Source: Lingula anatina (Eukaryota > Brachiopoda > Lingulata > Lingulida > Lingulidae). From it: a DNA stretch of 64,000 nt. Under the pieces are notes generated by a model that saw only the letters and a list, made by a program, of their open reading frames with translations, searched no databases and was not told the DNA's origin. Shown one piece after another: positions 12,301 to 22,400 of this stretch. Location of the stretch: NCBI RefSeq assembly GCF_001039355.2, contig NW_019775446.1, positions 3,835-67,834 of the forward strand. Direction: 5' to 3'. The position numbers were made by a program, and so were the translations under genes. The stretch's first letter is position 1. Every line of letters begins with the position of its first letter.

Positions 12301-15300
12301 TCATCACCATCATCTGAATCTTCAAAAAGATCGTCCATGTCGTTCACATCATATTTTTCTCGACTAGGATCTAAGTTGTCCTTCGCAGCGTCTTCACACT
12401 TTTTAACCACTTTTGGAACGTTTGTGTTCTCAAGTGATTGGCTTTTGAGCTTTGAGGAAAGCCTTTCACCTTTCCTTATTGCACTTTCTAAATTCCCTTT
12501 CACATCACCGGAAATATCTCCCAAGTCCTTATCACAGCTGTTTTCTGATTGGTTAGCAGATGTGCTCTCTGAGGCACCAGATTTCTCCAGTTCAGTATTA
12601 GTGTCAGAAGCATTGGTTGCAAGACTGTCGTAGTCACTGGTTTGGGCTTCTTCCTCCTCCTCCTCCTCATCATCATCATCTAGGGGCCAAGGAACAGTAA
12701 CAGGCACCATACTTTGGCCATGTCTTAGAACCAGTGGCTCGATCTTGAGTTTTATTTGCCCTTGGTATTTTATAAGCAATACTGTGATTGGATGATCTGT
12801 GGAACTGAAACATCAAAAATTATGTAAGTGTTGGAACACACACACACGCACACACACACACACACACACTCGAAAAGCAAAAATTGAGTATTTACTTTTT
12901 TCGGTTAACAACTGTGGAAAAACTACATTCAGCTTGGGCAACCCCATTAAAAATAGTTTTCCAGCATCATATTAGTAGATGCATATACCTGAGAATTTGT
13001 CTCACTAGACTGTGAATTAGTGAGGCATCTTGAGGAGATTCTTTCAGCTTCTCTCTCCATGGCAAAGTCCACTTCTGAAATATGTATATGATGACCTTAA
13101 TCACATAAATAAACTGTGAAACCTCCTGTGGCACACAAACTAAAACAGTTTTTTTTTCATATTTCATTTAAAAAGAAGACTACTGATAACAAATGAATGT
13201 AATATAAATTTACTTTTGAACTAGAATACATGTTGGTAAGAGAGTACAAAATTTTTTTAAAAATTAATAATTTTAAAAATATGATTCCCAGTATATATAT
13301 TCCATTTTTTTTTCTTTTGCTAATATTCCATGAATGGTGTCTTAACACCCCCCCCCCCCCAACCCACCACCACCTAAATGGGAGAATTCTTACATTTTGT
13401 TCTTCATAATTCAACACTTGAGTGAAGAATGCTTGTTTTTCTTCTTCTCCAGCAAAGCGCCTACAAAACATTTATATCAAAACCAATAGCTAAAGACATT
13501 ATTTTACAAAATATTCCCCCGAAATATCTCATGAGGAAAAATGCATTTTTGAAATGGATCAGAGCTAGGGTAAAAGAATACAAAATTTTCCATCTGGTTG
13601 ATCACAAGTCTTATGTTTTATAACAATCCCTTTTACAGTCCTTTGGCTTTGTATCAAATGTGGTAAAAAATAACCTTTCTTTAACTTGTGACTGTAAATC
13701 TGACAGAGAAAGGCATGTAAAATAACATGAATAAGCATCCACAATAAAAATATTACATAACCCTTATCCTACCTTGCAGCAATGTCTTGATGTCTCTGCT
13801 GCCTCTCCCTAATCTTCCTCTCAAGCTGTATCAAGTCAAGGAGAATTTTTCCATCTTGGAAAACAAGACATTTTTTGATAAATTCGGTAAAAATAAAGCA
13901 AGGATCAAAACACAAGCTCTCGCTTGGATCAAACAGCACTTCTCTTCTGTTAACACTAAAGACCAAAAAATGATGTTCTATTCCTAAAGCCATATAGCCA
14001 TTAACCTGAAGCACAGTATTAAATATTATATAGCAGATAATAATCATTTCAATGTTATGTTTATATATTATTTAATAAGCTAACCACAAATTGGTTGAAC
14101 GGATATATTGTACATCCAAAAGTAAGATATATTCCTCTCAATGTTCACCAAGTTTCCATCTGCTCCCCAATCAGCAGCCATAGTCAACCTGCAGGGAATT
14201 TCTAATATCATTACCCATTTTTTTCATTAAAATTAATACTCATATTCATTCATAACTAAAATGTGAATTTTGAATAACCTGCACATTTTGTATGCGCGCG
14301 CATGTGTATGTGTGTCAGTAAGTCATAAAATTTAGCTGTTACACTATCACAAATTTAAACTTGCTAACTGTGTAAAAAAAATAATAATAACAATGCATAA
14401 GACTTCAGATGTCATATTTCTGTTGCTTTCACTTTAAAATGATTTCACATTTTGTACAAATCAGACTTACCTAATCTATACATGTTTTCAGATCTCTCTT
14501 TAGCACTTCCCTTCACTGGTCAACATTGTAATAGCATCCTACCATCTGTGCTATCTTTAACTTTTACCATAAAACTATGCTCCAACAAAATTAATATGGT
14601 AATGTTCAGAGCACTGGTATAAAGTGCTAGTTCACAATGTTCTTTTGGCACATCTCGTCTTTGCCTAAATACATGAACAACAGTTGCTGAGGAGAGTGAA
14701 CTTAGTATCCCAGGGGAAATCAAAAGTAAACAGAAACTTGACTGCCCTAGTATGGGGCGTTAAATTATACTGAGTGATGTAATCTCATTAAATGACAGGT
14801 TTCTGAACCCTGGCAAACATACTTATCTACTACATATGTATGCACATTAAATATGAGTTAAAAACATCAACAAGTGCATGTAAATTAATCCATTCTGCCT
14901 ACATACAATTATGCACACAGTACAGTGTACCTACCATTAAAATGTTGCATATAATAACTATGCAACCTCATCTTAACAATCTTATCCCTCAGTGGTTAAT
15001 TTTGCTTTCACACACTGTAATTAAGATTGAGGTTCTCTTTGATGCAGTACTTTATCACTCCCCAGAACCTCCTACATCTCCTATCTACCTATGATATGCC
15101 TTCTTATCTATACCTGTGCTAGAAGAGGCTGATGTAGAGGAAGGGGGAGGAGGAATCACAGTAATCACGATAATAACAGTAATATTTAGAGCATAAATTG
15201 CCATGCTATGCATGTACTGGGTGTTTTCAATGCAAGGCAAATAGTATGCAAAGTACAGCATAGTTATCTTATGCAAACATGGAAGTATATTTTCCTTCAT

Positions 15301-18300
15301 ATAATTACTTTTATTGTTATATTGTGGTCTAGTGTTATTTTTGCACTCTATACATAGCAAGTGTTAACTTATTGTATATATGCTGGTATATACTGTACTC
15401 GTCCAACTGGGCACTTTCACCAGTACATGGTGATAAATATGTTACAATACATATTTACATATATTCCCCTTTCTCCATGCATCTCTTCTTCACATATACT
15501 TGGTTATCACCAAGAGTACAACATTATTTTTATATTAAATGAGCTTCCATCATCTCACTCTTTATTAAATTGCTGTAAATAGGTGAGAGGATCATGCTTT
15601 CTATATATAATTATGACTTCTAAGACACCTGGTCACTGCCAAACTAGCACATTTCTGTATTTCAAACTGTCATCTCTATCACATTGCATGGGCAGATTTA
15701 GGCCGTCTTCTGGGTCTTCTAGAAGACGGTCAGATTTTAAAGTTTACATTGACGGGTATCTATTTTTTTCTGTCAGAAGGCAGTCAAAAATGGAGGATGG
15801 AGCAATAAAGATAATTTGGAAGCCTGACAGTAAATATCTCTGGATCCGCCCCTGCATTGTACCTACAGATGATGTTCTCCATTGTCAAGTACTGGTAAAG
15901 AGAGACTAGACCAATGTTAGAACAATTCACACCTAACACTACAATGTTATCACAGAACCAGTAAGGATACAGCTGCCTCCCTCGCCTTTGCCAGGGCCAA
16001 GTTTTCTGCAAGTCTTCTTTGAAGGTTCATGCTCTGAAAGAAAAGAAACAAAAATATGATAAATATATATACAGAAATCAGCTGTAATAAAGCTATAGCT
16101 ATACAGCTGTAATAAAGAATTTTATCACATAATTTAAAGGGATAATAACTCTTTGTATGATATCTATATTTCACAATAAAAACATTGTGAACAACTCATA
16201 GAAATATAATATATTTTGTTTTACCACAAAAACAGCAGTTATAGCTATTATTCTGATATCTGAGCTTGTCTTCAGATCACGTGACCTCCATTGATGGCTA
16301 TATATACGCAGTTATAATCTCTTAAGAGATTTTAACAAAAAACCAAACTTTTTAGAAAAAAAACAGGGACTAACTTTGAATCTAAAAATGGATTCATTAA
16401 CCATTGGTAAGTACGGGAAAATTGTTGTTTGCTCCAGGAAAATTCATTTTTTGGACAAAACGAAGAGTTATTATCCCTTTAAAAACCACATGTTCATGAC
16501 TGTTGTTTATAATAACATACGTATTTGCTTTATGGTAGATATACAAATGAATATTTGAGTGGGTAAATGCACAAGTACTAAGTCATTTTATCATATATTC
16601 ACACTGTTACTGATAAAAGAATCTAATAATTGATAATGAATATATAGCACATGAAACTATACAACATATTTAACTTTACACTTTCTTTTTCTTTGCACCA
16701 TTTCTTGTTCACCGTCTTACCATCAGAGCAGCTCTCTTGTTATCGACTTTCATCTTGGCCATCCTCGCCTTGTAGGCCGCCATGAGCTGTTGGTTCTCCA
16801 GGTAGGCCTGCTCAAGGGGTGTTAGCACTTTCTCTTTGCTGTAATAAGGCATGGCTAAATGTTAAGTCTTCAAGGTAAACTGTACTCTGCTGTCATATAA
16901 CTAGTATCCCAACATATTTAGAAATATATTGCATATTATTATCTTCAGCTTCACAATGGGCTATCAATACTTGGACAATAAGAAAACTACCAAACCTAAA
17001 ATTTGTGAATTCCAGCACAGTGTCTTGTCCAGCAAACATCTTCACATATCTTCCACACTGCCTCCATAAAATCATATCTCACCGATAGCAATAGAACATC
17101 ACAACATCTTATCCTGTCACACCTAACACAATGCCAAACCTTACACACTGTCACACCTAACACAATGTCAAACCTAACACAGTGTCACACCTAACACACT
17201 GTCAAACCTAACACAGTGTCAAACCTAACATAATGTCCAACTTAACACACTGTCACACCTAACACAATGTCACACCTAACACAATGTCTCACCTAGCTAT
17301 CCCTGGTTGTTGTCCAGCTGAGGGCTGAGAGACTGCAGCGGATGATGGTGGAGGGTTGATGACACTGCGGGCTACAAGACCCACTCCACTCTGGGAGGAC
17401 ACCTCTGGGGGTGGCTGGGGGTAAACACCTGGGGGTGGCTGGGGGTAAACCCCTGGGGGTGGCTGGGGTGACTGGACTGTCGAATGGCTTCCTTGTGTTG
17501 CAAAAGGTTCTGTTGGATAGAAAATTAAACAGTTATCAATGGTACTATAGTCTTAAAAGATGATATCCTGTGATAGAAAAAAAAAAAAAAACATAAAAAC
17601 CGCATGCATGCTGGTATGCATATAAGAGGCTTGTTACAGCATTGGATGACAAAGTGTTCCTTTTAAACCAGACCCACATTGTAAATAACCTGGATACACA
17701 AAAGGATGCATCATTGTTCAAGAATGAAAAAGGAAAGAAATCACTGGAGAAAATTAATTAAAATCACAATCAAAATCTTTGAGTGGAGTATTTTGTGCCA
17801 AGTAAGAGCCACCTTGACCATTATGCATAGATATGCTAGAAATAAGCATGTGTCATAGTTCACACACTCAGAAACTGAAGAAGTCTGTAAAATCTTACTT
17901 CCAACATCATCTGCTAGTGCTCCCAGACGTTCCATACATTTCTGTCCCAGCTGCACAAACTTCTTCCTCACATGTGTCATCTCCTGCGATGGTGCTAAAG
18001 TGATAGTGAAGCATGATTAAAAAAACTTACAATAACAATTCCTTTGCATTCCCATATTAAATAATTCAATCATCAATATATAGTAAGTAGTAATTATTTA
18101 TTCTCAACTTACAGCTCATTCCCAAATTGAAACTATAAGTATTGTTGTATGTACATCAATTCATTTCTGTGGGGACTCTCATTGAATACAAGCAGATAAG
18201 CAGATTAACACACCTACTGGCATTGAGTAAAATATACAGAGAAATTGGGGATTAATACAAGAATGTTGGAAACAATAAAGAGGAAGTAAGTGGAGATGTC

Positions 18301-19106
18301 TTCACTCGTACACACATTACAAGTCTCACCTTTGATTTCGTCTAGTAAGTTCTGTGCTATATACATGATACACTGTACATAATACACATATGCATCCTAC
18401 AAAAGTAATGAGAGACAGTAAATGAGCCGTATGTCACTCGAATAATAGCTGTCAGTGCCAATTCAAATAGCAACATTCAGAACAAATTCAATAACTTTCA
18501 AGGACTTTCAATGTTCTAATTGAAGTAATTTTCAAGAATTTTGAACCCAATTGTAACCATTTACATGCAGTCATTTATAAGTGTTCATACCAAAGAAAAA
18601 AATATATATATAGTTTTGTTTAATCTTTTTATTTTTAAAACAATGATGATAAAACATGAAAAGAATGATTTTTTAAAAGGTATTCTCTCCTTCTGTGAAT
18701 CATTGTTTTAAATCAGTTGAGAAACAATGGTACAATGTTTGAAATGATTTTTGACAGATTGCTTTATTAGTGATCAATTTCAAGTGCTTTCAATGACCAA
18801 ATTGTGGAATACAAGTCCTTTTCTAGGCTAATAGCCATTCTGAGTATTTTTCAAAGCCACAAACAAAATTAATGGTACAGGGCTAAATTCAAGCACTTCC
18901 CAATGCTGTATGAACCCCGGGTGTGTTTTTATGTTGGAGGAGGGGTGAGGGGGGAGAGGGGAAGGCGGGCGAGATGGGAAAAGCAGAGACAGCCTCTTCC
19001 GGTCTCCCCTCACCTGATTGTGGTGATCTTGGTCCAGTTTGACGGCATTTGCCACAGCCCTTAGAGCACTGTGTAAATTGCGTCCTAAATCAGTACCTCC
19101 ATCCAT
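9337..19106 (-). CDS. VPS9D1: VPS9 domain-containing protein 1 (Rab GEF family)
   Basis: Exons in transcript order (minus): 19106-19014, 18396-18330, 17994-17899, 17509-17293, 16838-16721, 16033-15971, 13825-13773, 13460-13394, 13074-12989, 12804-12037, 11763-11573, 11299-11218, 10051-9947, 9427-9337. Phases agree throughout; 2097 nt gives 698 aa. Residues 1-85 form an MIT-like helical region ([18 protein letters not shown]). Residues 100-130 carry a PQPPPGVY repeat. About 158-240 is helical ([31 protein letters not shown]). About 300-500 is acidic and low complexity. The C-terminal VPS9 domain (~525-695) has [28 protein letters not shown] and [13 protein letters not shown], which keep the Asp, Pro, Tyr and Thr used by VPS9 domains to act on Rab5-type GTPases. 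Order and motifs match vertebrate VPS9D1 (about 630 aa). A second copy of the penultimate exon lies at 10734-10838. Confidence 0.93.
9647..9814. mobile_element. Small hAT-like terminal-inverted-repeat element
   Basis: CAGGCCCATAGCCAG at 9647-9661 is perfectly inverted as CTGGCTATGGGCCTG at 9800-9814. The 168 bp between have no coding capacity. Ends beginning CAG are usual for hAT-type non-autonomous elements. Flanks ATCTCACT and TCACCGCT do not form a clean duplication. It lies in the last VPS9D1 intron. Its right end is repeated near 10587-10601 as part of the local duplication. Confidence 0.6.
9735..10408. repeat. Direct duplication, copy 1 (0.68 kb)
   Basis: Near-identical to 10522-11198 at an offset of about 787 bp, with scattered single-base and 1-2 base differences. 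Copy 1 stops exactly at the single N at 10409. It contains the VPS9D1 penultimate exon (9947-10051). The N at the boundary suggests two haplotype contigs placed side by side, although a true tandem duplication is not excluded. Confidence 0.9.
10410..10521. other. GC-rich island between the duplicated copies
   Basis: About 110 bp of strongly GC-rich sequence in an AT-rich intron, bounded by the N at 10409 and the start of duplication copy 2. It ends with a near-perfect hairpin: GTACCGCCAGCG, a 3-base loop, then CGCTGGTGGTAC with one mismatch. Copy 1 has ordinary AT-rich sequence at the matching place. It may be an insertion present in one haplotype or an element fragment. Confidence 0.5.
10522..11198. 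repeat. Direct duplication, copy 2 (0.68 kb)
   Basis: The partner of 9735-10408. It continues on its right side into unique sequence leading to the VPS9D1 exon at 11218-11299, whereas copy 1 continues on its left side into the last exon. That is what overlapping contigs joined end to end would look like. Confidence 0.9.
10734..10838 (-). pseudogene. VPS9D1: Duplicate of the VPS9D1 penultimate exon
   Basis: A second copy of the 105-nt exon at 9947-10051, with the same splice acceptor and donor and the same encoded peptide around [13 protein letters not shown]. The only coding change I saw is a synonymous GAC/GAT for Asp. The exon length is a multiple of three and both ends are phase 2, so inclusion of both copies would keep frame but would double a core helix of the VPS9 domain. 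This is more likely an assembly duplicate than a working extra exon. Confidence 0.75.
12836..12869. repeat. (CA)n microsatellite
   Basis: An imperfect CA run in a VPS9D1 intron, about 30 bp beyond the exon ending at 12804. Confidence 0.95.
13826..15970 (-). other. VPS9D1: U12-type (minor spliceosome) intron in VPS9D1
   Basis: The donor on the minus strand reads GTATCCTTAC (complement of 15970-15961), matching the U12 donor consensus RTATCCTTT at the diagnostic first eight bases. The 3' end has a U12-like branch site, CCTTGAC (complement of 13841-13835), whose branch A lies about 11 nt before the acceptor CAG. It joins KAREAA to LERKIRERQ in phase 0. A short element at 15687-15854 lies inside the intron. 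Confidence 0.8.
15687..15854. mobile_element. 168-bp non-autonomous DNA element with CATTG target duplication
   Basis: The left end CATGGGCAGATTTAG and the inverted right end CAGGGGCGGATCCAG match at 11 of 15 positions. Both sides are flanked by CATTG (15682-15686 and 15855-15859). There is an internal hairpin around GACCGTCTTCTAG. It is too short to encode a transposase. It sits in the U12 intron of VPS9D1. Confidence 0.6.
16138..16478. mobile_element. TTAA-flanked MITE, copy 1
   Basis: Terminal inverted repeats AGGGATAATAACTC and GAGTTATTATCCCT are flanked on both sides by TTAA (16134-16137 and 16479-16482). It is 341 bp and has a central-right palindrome AATCTCTTAAGAGATT. It shares most of its length with the elements at 48977-49284 and 57301-57618. 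TTAA target sites are characteristic of piggyBac-type transposition. It lies in a VPS9D1 intron. Confidence 0.85.
17115..17284. repeat. 17-bp minisatellite abutting a VPS9D1 splice donor
   Basis: Ten units of a 17-bp motif (plus strand TGTCACACCTAACACAA and variants). The next unit, from 17285, diverges into the exon and contains the real splice donor of the exon ending at 17293. On the minus strand each unit reads TTAGGTGTGA or TTAGGTTTGA, close to the real donor TAGGTGAGA. Confidence 0.95.
17404..17468 (-). repeat. VPS9D1: In-frame 24-bp repeat coding PQPPPGVY
   Basis: Nearly three tandem 24-bp units inside the proline-rich exon 17509-17293, encoding PQPPPGVY twice and then PQPPPEVS. It is a low-complexity linker of the kind often bound by WW or SH3 domains; a binding role is inference. 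Confidence 0.9.
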
Positions 19107-19445
19107 TGTGTTACCGGTGGAAAAACATAGGAACACTTTTTCTCTTAGGAGTTGGAAACGTGAGGGTTGCTGTAGTAGTTACTGTCCCCGACACTAGATG
19201 GTGCGTTTTGTATGACGTTCATTTTTTGGTTTTCTAAACTTGCAACTGTATACAATTAATCCATTGCAACATTATCATAACAACATATATATTTATATCA
19301 TATGCCAGGAAATAGAATGAAAAATATACAATTAACAAATAGCAACGCCAATTCATTCTTGCCAGTACCAGTATAGTAGTGCCACCTACAAACCGAAGTT
19401 TACCGAATCGACACGGAAGTAACCGAATTAAGCGTACACAGCATC
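19107..19445. promoter_or_regulatory. Divergent promoter of VPS9D1 and ACIN1
   Basis: Only 339 bp separate the two start codons. No TATA box lies at a sensible distance from either ATG, although AT-rich sequence is present near 19285-19305. An ETS-like CGGAAGT is at about 19411-19417. The ACIN1 ATG is embedded in CATCATGGCGGAC, resembling the YY1 motif AAnATGGCGGC common at housekeeping starts. The layout is direct observation; shared regulation is inferred. Confidence 0.7.
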
Positions 19446-22400
19446 ATGGCGGACGACGGAGAACTTACTGTCGGCGGAAAACTTTTAAAGGAACTTCGCG
19501 TGGTTGATCTCAAAAAAGAGCTTGAAAAGAGAGGGCTTTCAAAAGCTGGAAGCAAAAATCAGCTAGGAGAACGGTTGAAGGCGGTGAGTATGCTGTCTGG
19601 TATGTTGCTAAGTCTCGAGGTCCTGTACGCTGTTCAGACGATTCTTGACCTAATTTACGAACCCCAAATTCAAAAGGCGGGAATGTCCATTAAACATCAA
19701 CCACTGAACCCACACGCAAAGCCATTTGGAGCTTTACTATCTGACAACTCCGATTTCCTACAAAGTCACAGATCAACTCCCATAGACGCTATATATTAAC
19801 GTAAATTTATTAAGATTAGCCAAACGCCTAGGGGCAGGTCAGCCTAGCAATTTAGCATGATTGGTCGACCATAGCTAACCGCGATGTCACAATTAAACTG
19901 GGGGTTATTTTATATCGGAACTGCATGAAAAATAAATGAATTTATATTTATGTCACCCAAAGCATACCAAGCTTGCTATTTCCTTACAAGAATTCAAAGT
20001 ATAACTTCCTTGTTCTTTTTGTTTGGGTCCTTTCATTCATCAGTCGACTTTATGCTTGCTGCAACCATTGAAATTTAAAATGATGAAATGTTAGTGTTAA
20101 AAAAAGCAAATATTATGAAAAAAAATTAATTTAATTACTCCTTAAATTTCCAGTGCTGGTGTCCAGTAGTAGACATAAAGATATAGTAGTTATTAAGTGA
20201 GTGATTGTCTTTGTACAAAGGCATTATGCTCTGGGAACGTGATTGCAGTAGGTGAGATAAGCTCTCTGTGAATGGTTTCTTCATGTTTACCAAGGCATTG
20301 TGTTAGGTGTGTTGTATATTGAATTGGGTTTATTCTGTGCCACTTGTTTATTTGCTTGTGAAAATTGACAAATTGATAGAAATAAGCAGTTGAGCTTAAT
20401 TGAAACTCTCAAAATTTATATTTTAAAAGATTCTACAGAAAATAAGGTGGTGTAAAAGCAGTATGTAAGGCAGTAAAATTCTATGTTCAGTGTAAAGTGC
20501 TAAGTGAAATTTACCCATGCTGTAAAACTATTAAGTCAGTAGCCCTCCCAAAAAAGCTGTCTTTTTTCATGGTATTCTAATAGACATGGTCATGTTGCTT
20601 TCATTGCCAAACATTGTGAGGTAGAATTAGCCATTACACCTTACATATGTTTTTTTCCTAGTGTTTGTTCACATGACACATAGGGGAATTGATCTATGTG
20701 CCAACTGCGCATCTTTCCAATGATTGCAATTGGTGATGATAAACAGATGTTAAACGGAACTCTTTGTCCTGGAGGCAGGGGGGGCTTGGTTTTCTGTATA
20801 AGAGTTATAAAAGGAAATGAACACTACTAATATGATGTTATGGATCCCAGAAAGAAAGTAAAAGATATTCGTCAGCAGCAGCAGCCAGTGCCTGGAGGAA
20901 GGGGCATTCCTGTACAGAATGTCCGCGCAGCTGCAGTGAATGTGAACATGGCCAGGAGAGGGGGGTACCAGTACCCCCCACAGAACCCCCCTCACAACCC
21001 TGCCATGGCAGCTGGTGTGAGCACAGCGGGAAAAGGTGGACCCGCTCCCAAAAATGTGCCTGCTCACATGGTTGGAAAAGGGGGAGTGACCCCCCAGGGG
21101 ACTTTGTCCAGTGTGCCCAGGGTAAAGTAACCAGGGACCAAGTGATACAGAATGGATCATCATTTTGACAGAGTTTGATTTTGATTTTAAACTTTTTATT
21201 TTAAACCCCAGCCTACAGGTTATGTGTCAGTGTGTTAGGTAATGGCGCTCGTATTTCGAGTATTATCTATAGTGATTCCAAAAATGATGTAGGTGTAAAC
21301 AGGGTTTTGCTGTCTAACAGAGCTATTAATTGATAGGTTTTGTTTCCAGTTCAATTGATAATACTAGATATACTTATTACGTTTTTTAATTCCAGCAATT
21401 GTTGCTTGAGAATGCCAGGAATAAGCCAGTGGAAGAAGGACACGTGCCAAACCTTGATGTGAGTTGATTAGTATTATGTTTTTCATGATTGCTGAACTGG
21501 TCTTTTTACCAGAGTTACTCACTATATGTTTGACTATATTTTCCTTATGTGTTATCCAAATACACATTTTTTTTTTTTTTTATGAAAAAAGGCAAAGTGT
21601 TTGGAATTTTAAGTAATGACATGTAAAATGTGAAATATGTATATAATTTTTTTAATCATCTAAATAGGTCATTATATAGACAAAGATTAACACAGGGATA
21701 CTTTTGAATTTTTTCACCAGCTACAAAATGAAGCTCCAAATGACTTGATAAAACAGTATCTAGAACAACAGCAGAAGGCATATTCTTTACAGAAGGAAGC
21801 CAGGAAAAAACTGGAAGGTAAAGATAGGATTTGTCTACAAAATTCATGTCAATCTCTCTGGGTCACACCTGCAGATTTATTGTCCAAGTGCTTATTTATC
21901 ACTAACTGGTATAAAAAAAGGCAAATGATTTTAGATGATATATTTTCAATAGAAATCTAAATACTAATTTGGCATACAGCAAATGTTACCACCAGCCAAG
22001 TAAAAAGCAACAGTAGTTCTCAGTCCAGCTTATATAAAACCTCACCAACAGATGATTCAATAACTGCATGATTAAAAGCACTGAGCTGTTAGTAATTATC
22101 CAAAATATTCATCTTGGAGATAGAATTTTATTAAATTGGCTCAAATTTACCATAACATGGCTTTTAAAAGGCTATTGAGCATAGGTCTTATTGTCAAAAA
22201 GATGAAGAAATACATTTGTACTGTAACCAACTTCCAGAAGAGCAAGCGTTAACAAGTTCAGGTGCAGACGATAGTCATGTGACATCAGGAGAGGAATCGC
22301 AGTCAGCATCAGAGGAGAAACAGGCACCGACTCCACAAAAAGAAACCCCAGCACCACCCGAGAAATCTGAGAAAAAAGAAGAAGAGAAACTAGAGAAGCC

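Noticed and set aside
12145-12633. A 162-codon frame on the plus strand
   Set aside because: The antisense shadow of the long acidic VPS9D1 exon. Its serine-rich translation is the complement of the Glu/Asp-rich coding strand.
17115-17284. A telomere-like or interstitial telomeric repeat (CCTAAC)
   Set aside because: The period is 17 bp and the unit is not TTAGGG. The similarity is limited to the CCTAA core, which is the complement of a splice donor.
9337-19106. Minus-strand gene as another MIT- or VPS9-domain protein (for example Rabex-5 or RIN)
   Set aside because: No A20 zinc finger, SH2 or RA domain. The order of MIT-like region, [12 protein letters not shown] helix, KAREAA helix and terminal VPS9 with [11 protein letters not shown] matches VPS9D1.
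20806-20813. TATAAAAG as the TATA box for the alternative acinus exon
   Set aside because: It lies only 34 bp from the ATG, so a start 30 bp downstream would leave almost no leader. It may be coincidental.
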